A stretch of DNA of 64,000 bases from Taeniopygia guttata (lineage: Eukaryota; Chordata; Aves; Passeriformes; Estrildidae), in contig NC_133064.1 in assembly GCF_048771995.1 (NCBI RefSeq), positions 23,229,001-23,293,000 on the forward strand, given 5' to 3'. The notes beneath the pieces are model-generated. The model saw only the letters and a list, made by a program, of their open reading frames with translations, was not told where the DNA came from and did not search any database. Positions 60,400 to 64,000 of this stretch are shown piece by piece. A program made the translations under genes and the position numbers. Position 1 is the stretch's first letter. Each line of letters begins with the position of its first letter.

Positions 60400-60833
60400 C
60401 TTCTGGAATATCCACAAACACACACTCACTCGCTCCTCTTGTTCCTGGCCCAGTCCCTCGCGGGAGATGGAAAACGCAGTACTTAAGAGTCCACACTTGC
60501 TTGGTTCAGTATATCGAACCTCACATTCGTTATATTCCAGGAAACCCAATCACGCCCGAACGGCAAACCCGTGAACAATTTCGCCGCGAACAGTTTCGCT
60601 CTGCGAATAATTTCGCAATATACTTACGCGTCCTGCGTCTTCGTCCGGACTCCCGTGCACAGAATTTTTATGGGATTTTACCGGTTTTTTCCTTTGTTCA
60701 TTATCCTAGAGTTTAGGTTCGTCAGTAAGGTTGAGGAAAGCTTTTGATCACAGGGCCGCGAAATGTCGCGGGGCGCCTTTCCCCGGAGGATCAAAAGCCC
60801 ACCCTTCCTTATCCGAGTCACGGCACCAGAAAT
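60400..60833 (-). promoter_or_regulatory. ERV10 leader and tRNA-His primer-binding site
   Basis: The primer site at 60811-60828 reads TGGTGCCGTGACTCGGAT on the - strand, the exact tRNA-His type site, five bases from the LTR. The leader contains short direct repeats (GCGAA.AATTTCGC units near 60577-60620). Confidence 0.88.
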
Positions 60834-61353
60834 TGTTATAAATTTGCGCCACAACGGAACATAATCCAATTAAGAATTTTATTAATTTACAGCAAGTAGG
60901 ATATGAACAAGGGTAACAGCGCGCTGGGTAGCAGACCGAATACTTCCAAAAACCCAAAGCTCCGGCTGCTACCCCGATTCGTTCAAACTGTCTCCTTTTA
61001 TTCCTATTTCTTCTTTTGTCTCCCTGGAATTTGCAAGCCAATTCCTGCTGTTATCTTGTGTTTGTTTAAGCAGTCCCTAGTGTGAATGGTTGTCGTGATC
61101 TTTATCTTGCATCGTCAGTCTCCGGTTGAAGTGCTTGTTATCTTATCTTGCATCAGCTGTGTCCGTTCGCTGTTTGCATACCTCCGTGGCCTAACCTTAT
61201 CTCAATAGACAATACCTCAGTCTGTATTTTTCTCACAGTTGTCTAACTTTTACATATATCTTAATAAACAATATCTCAATCTGTAGTTTCTCACAATTGT
61301 CTAACCTTTACATATATCTTAATAAACAATATCTCAATCTGTAGTTTCTCACA
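60834..61353 (-). repeat. ERV10 5' LTR with a 58-bp duplicated unit
   Basis: 520 bp. It equals the 3' LTR except for one C/T change and an extra copy of the unit ending ATCTGTAGTTTCTCACA (about 61296-61353), the start of U3 in sense. Confidence 0.93.
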
Positions 61354-62064
61354 GTGAACATAAAGCTTCTCTATTTCTTCTGATATTTTTACAAGCCCGA
61401 AAACAGATTTTAGAAGCAGAAAAAAGCATAGACACAGACTACCAGACCGGCTAACCCTTTTTGACATTCCGATGCACCCCCCCGATACTTTTGTCCTGAT
61501 ATCGCTTTACCCACCCTCTATCCCCCTATAACACCTGTTTCTTCTCAAGAATATAGTCCGGACTTCTCCAAAAGGAAAAGGTTCTCTTCCCAGAGCCCTG
61601 GGAATGTGGCAGGGTCTCTGAGACACACGTGGCAGAGTAATGGCGGTGGCCATGTACTCCAATCTTCTTCCCATAACCCCCTCCTCCCCCCAGCCCCCCA
61701 TCCCTCCCCCAACCTCTTCTGGCCTCTGGCAGCACCGCCCCACCCGTCTTATCAGTGCCTCCCTCTGGGTTGCCACGAGAACGGGGGAGGGGCCGGCCCC
61801 TGCACAGCCCCAAGCCCGGACCGTGCAGGGGGGCAGCCCAGCCCAGCCCACCCCACAGCACCGGCGGGGAGGGGATTACCCCACGGCACTGGCAGCCCGG
61901 GGGGTAGGAGGGGGGAGCAGCTGCTTCTCACCGGGACCCAAGGAGTGTGTGTGGGGGAAACCCCTGCCTCTATGGACACTGGAAAAGCAGCAGAAATTCC
62001 TGAAACTCAGGGATATGAGGATGAATTCATACCATCTGCAGCACCAGTTGTATACCTAGGTAGG
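61354..62064 (+). pseudogene. gag: ERV8 gag: matrix piece 3 and linker region
   Basis: After the second GTGAA copy the matrix frame resumes (HKASLFLLIFLQARKQILEAEKS) until a TAA at 61452-61454. Then comes a Pro/Ser/Gly-rich linker with at least one frame change (PQTRPSP-like, PPAPHPSPN near 61690). It ends TPASMDTGKAAEIPETQGYEDE before the solo LTR. The duplicated GTAGG is at 62060-62064. Confidence 0.65.
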
Positions 62065-62438
62065 TGTCATGGTTTCACGCTGGCACAATGCCAGCGCCCC
62101 ATGAAAATGCAACCTTCTAATCATCTGCTGTGAAATGCGATCGAGAACAGAGCAAAGCAGGCCAAACTTAATAACAAAGGAAAGACTTTATTACACTACT
62201 ACTAATAACATAAAGGGAAAGAAAAAAAGAAAAAAAAAAACCCACACAAACTTCAAAATGAAAACCTTCCAAAACATTCCTCCTCCCACCACCCAACCCC
62301 ACCAAACCACAGAGAGACCCATTTAGATCCTAAATCCAGTTTTCACCCTTCAATATAATCAATACTGAATCTATCAGGGAAGAGAGGATTCCCCCTTGCA
62401 CCACAGACCCCCAGGAAACACAGCTGCCACCTCTTGTG

Positions 62439-62474
<36 letters not shown>

Positions 62475-62972
62475 GGTTAAAATTCCCGGACTCCCCGGAC
62501 GGCTGAAATCTCAGCCCAGGACTCCATCTCCCATCTCCCACGCTGGGCATCTTCCCCCCCCTTCTCCTTCTCCTCCGCCGGCAAACTCCCAGGTGTCTGC
62601 TGGCTCTCTATCTCTTTTCCCTCTAGCTTAGGGGAGGGGGAACAAAAACATCCCAGATGTTCTCCACCCTTCCGTCCGCAGGAGGTGGCCCAGCTTGGTT
62701 CCGATCCTTCATCCCCTGGCCTACCTCTGCAGGCCGCATGGCTCCCCTCCCCCATCCAGCCCGGACTGGGCAGGGGAGGTCTGTACCTTGCGATGACCGG
62801 AACCAAAGAAGGACGAGTTCTCCTGGGAATTCTGCTTTTAACCCCTCTGTGTTCTCAGAGGTGTGTCCACCTTCAATTGGTCACCCCAAGTGTCAGTATC
62901 CAAACCTGACCCCTTACCTGGATTGACCTCTTCCTTCCAAAAAAAATTCTCTTCCCATGTCAAACCATAACA
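62065..62972 (-). mobile_element. Solo LTR in ERV8 gag
   Basis: TGTCATGGTTTCAC...CAAACCATAACA, 908 bp, flanked by GTAGG (62060-62064 and 62973-62977). Sense AATAAAG near 62187 puts it on the - strand. It is a shorter member of the 23016-24414 family with the same end hairpin (62078-62096). A32 at 62439-62470. Confidence 0.92.
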
Positions 62973-63800
62973 GTAGGACAAACGGTGCCAGAGTTTATTA
63001 ACCATTACCATATAGGGACAAAACAGAGATTTGTAAAATACAGAGAGAATTCAGGAGATCAAGCAAGATTTTCAAAAGGAATGATGAGGGCAACCTTTAA
63101 TTCAAATGAGATGGTACCTAAGGATATTACAGACCTTTTTAAATGTCTCCTAAGCCCTTCTGAATTTGAGATGTGGGAAAACAGATGGAAGTTGGCTTTA
63201 ACAGCAGTTTTAAAGGAGATACAACAAACACCCAGTGAGGCCAACGATAATGATGGCAACCCTATTACAATAGATCACCTATGTGGCACAGGTGAATGGC
63301 ACGGTCCAGAAAAACAAACTCGATTGCTATCTAGGTCAGTTTTAGATAGAATCTGTAATGCTGCAGAAAAACCATTTTATCAATTACCAATAACTGAGGC
63401 TAAGAGCAGCTATCTTAACATTAAACAGATTCCTTCAGAGAATTTTTTACAGTTTTTGGATCGTTTGAGAACACAAGTCGAAATACAGGTGCAAGACCCT
63501 ATGGTACAGACAGAGGTGATTAAAGAGATGACTCAGAGGAATGTGAACGGGACCTGTCGCAGAATTATCCTCAGCCTTCCTCTCGACACATCACCTAGTT
63601 TCACTCAGATGATTGACGTGTGTACCAGAAAAGCAGAGCAGTTTGATACCCCTGACAGAAATACAACATCTGCACAACTGCAGCCTGCTGCCACGGCCGT
63701 ACCAGGTCTAAGGAGGCAACCAATGTCATCAGACCAGTTGCAGCACATCATCTGCCTCCGTTGCAAGAAACCAGGACACTTTGCCAGAAACTGTCCTTAA
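62973..63800 (+). pseudogene. gag: ERV8 gag: capsid and nucleocapsid
   Basis: An open frame of about 271 codons with no usable ATG, since it continues gag across the solo LTR. Capsid: TDLFKCLLSPSEFEMWENRW, DHLCGTGEW, and the major-homology-like ENFLQFLDRLRTQVEIQV; then RRIILSLPLDTSPSFTQMIDVC, close to ERV6. One CCHC knuckle (CLRCKKPGHFARNC, about 63750-63795) is followed at once by the TAA at 63798. Only one knuckle and no tail suggests the stop is premature. Confidence 0.82.
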
Positions 63801-64000
63801 ACCAGAATCAGAGAAAGTTCAACGAACAAAAAAACTGAGTGCACAGCGTGTGCCCACTGCTAATACAACTACACGCAAAGATATAAGTATAGCGGGACCC
63901 ACACGGGAAAACGTCTCTCTCTACACAAATAAGGGGGAGGACAGGACTCATGGGGGAGGGGGGGGTGTTGAAAATAAAAATGTCAAATGTTCAACTAATA
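63801..64000 (+). other. ERV8 downstream of gag, unassigned
   Basis: Probably the gag tail or start of protease, but no motif is visible. A G-rich run lies at 63951-63967. The window ends here. Confidence 0.4.

Larger units (their letters stand above)
52348..61353 (-). mobile_element. ERV10: nearly complete, young class I provirus
   Basis: LTRs at 52348-52809 and 60834-61353 flank 8.0 kb; GTGAA is duplicated at 52343-52347 and 61354-61358. Gene order on the - strand: gag, UAG, protease-RT, RNase H-integrase, a small membrane frame, a Cys/Arg-rich frame, env. The LTRs differ by one substitution (52496/60982) and one extra 58-bp unit. Lesions seen: a TAA in gag (60187) and one frameshift in pol (about 57435). 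Confidence 0.95.
49138..64000 (+). mobile_element. ERV8: class II provirus, gag shattered by later insertions
   Basis: A 321-bp LTR (49138-49458), a Lys-like primer site and a gag that reappears in pieces at 50723-50843, 52254-52347, 61354-62064 and 62973-63800. Later arrivals between the pieces are a solo LTR (49731-50373), ERV9, ERV10 and another solo LTR (62065-62972). ERV8 itself inserted into ERV7 protease. Its pol lies beyond the window. Confidence 0.85.

Noticed and set aside
60400-60549. N-terminally extended (glyco-Gag-like) start for ERV10 gag
   Set aside because: The frame is open upstream but only a TTG is available and there is no clear signal peptide.
61606-62133. 175-codon Pro/Gly-rich + frame as a host protein
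   Set aside because: Falls in the linker of ERV8 gag and runs into a solo LTR.

Overview
The window is a stack of endogenous retroviruses (ERVs) and solo LTRs with no recognisable host gene. It looks avian, probably songbird. It has betaretrovirus-like (class II) proviruses, some carrying alpharetrovirus-type env, gammaretrovirus-like (class I) proviruses, an ERV-L type pol and a truncated CR1 LINE. That density suggests a repeat refuge such as the female W chromosome or pericentromeric DNA (inference). Ten proviruses are numbered ERV1-ERV10 here. Most boundaries were fixed from TG...CA LTR ends and matching target-site duplications (TSDs).

Left part (1-16607): ERV1 (+, ERV-L type, 3' half) sits in the env of ERV2 (-, class II). 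ERV2 is also split in env by the small provirus ERV3 (3551-7397, TSD TTGCTT). ERV2 carries two successive gag starts joined by recombination, then a truncated pol and env. ERV2 lies inside the env of ERV4.

Middle (16608-38049): ERV4 (-, class I) is broken by an LTR within an LTR in gag (TSDs CTAGGC and AACGG) and by the envelope-less provirus ERV5 in its 5' LTR (28070-34730, TSD GGGAGG). ERV5 has LTRs that read identical, both betaretroviral -1 frameshift heptamers and a dUTPase-protease, yet carries three in-frame stops and a frameshift. Then come a CR1 fragment, unassigned repeats and an orphan LTR with a tRNA-Ser-like primer site.

Right part (38050-64000): ERV6 (-, class II, env lost) has a long fused protease-pol frame. 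ERV7 (+, class I gag-protease) is cut by an LTR (TSD TGTGTT) and then by ERV8 (+, class II). The gag of ERV8 is interrupted by ERV9 (TSD GGAAA), ERV10 (TSD GTGAA) and a solo LTR (TSD GTAGG); across the ERV9 and ERV10 sites its matrix frame resumes exactly after the duplicated site.

ERV10 (-, class I, 52348-61353) is the best-preserved element. It has a tRNA-His primer site, gag and pol in one frame separated by UAG, an open 641-codon env, and two extra open frames between pol and env: a 46-residue single-pass membrane peptide and a 161-codon Cys-rich/Arg-rich frame. These two are the strongest candidates for undescribed biology.
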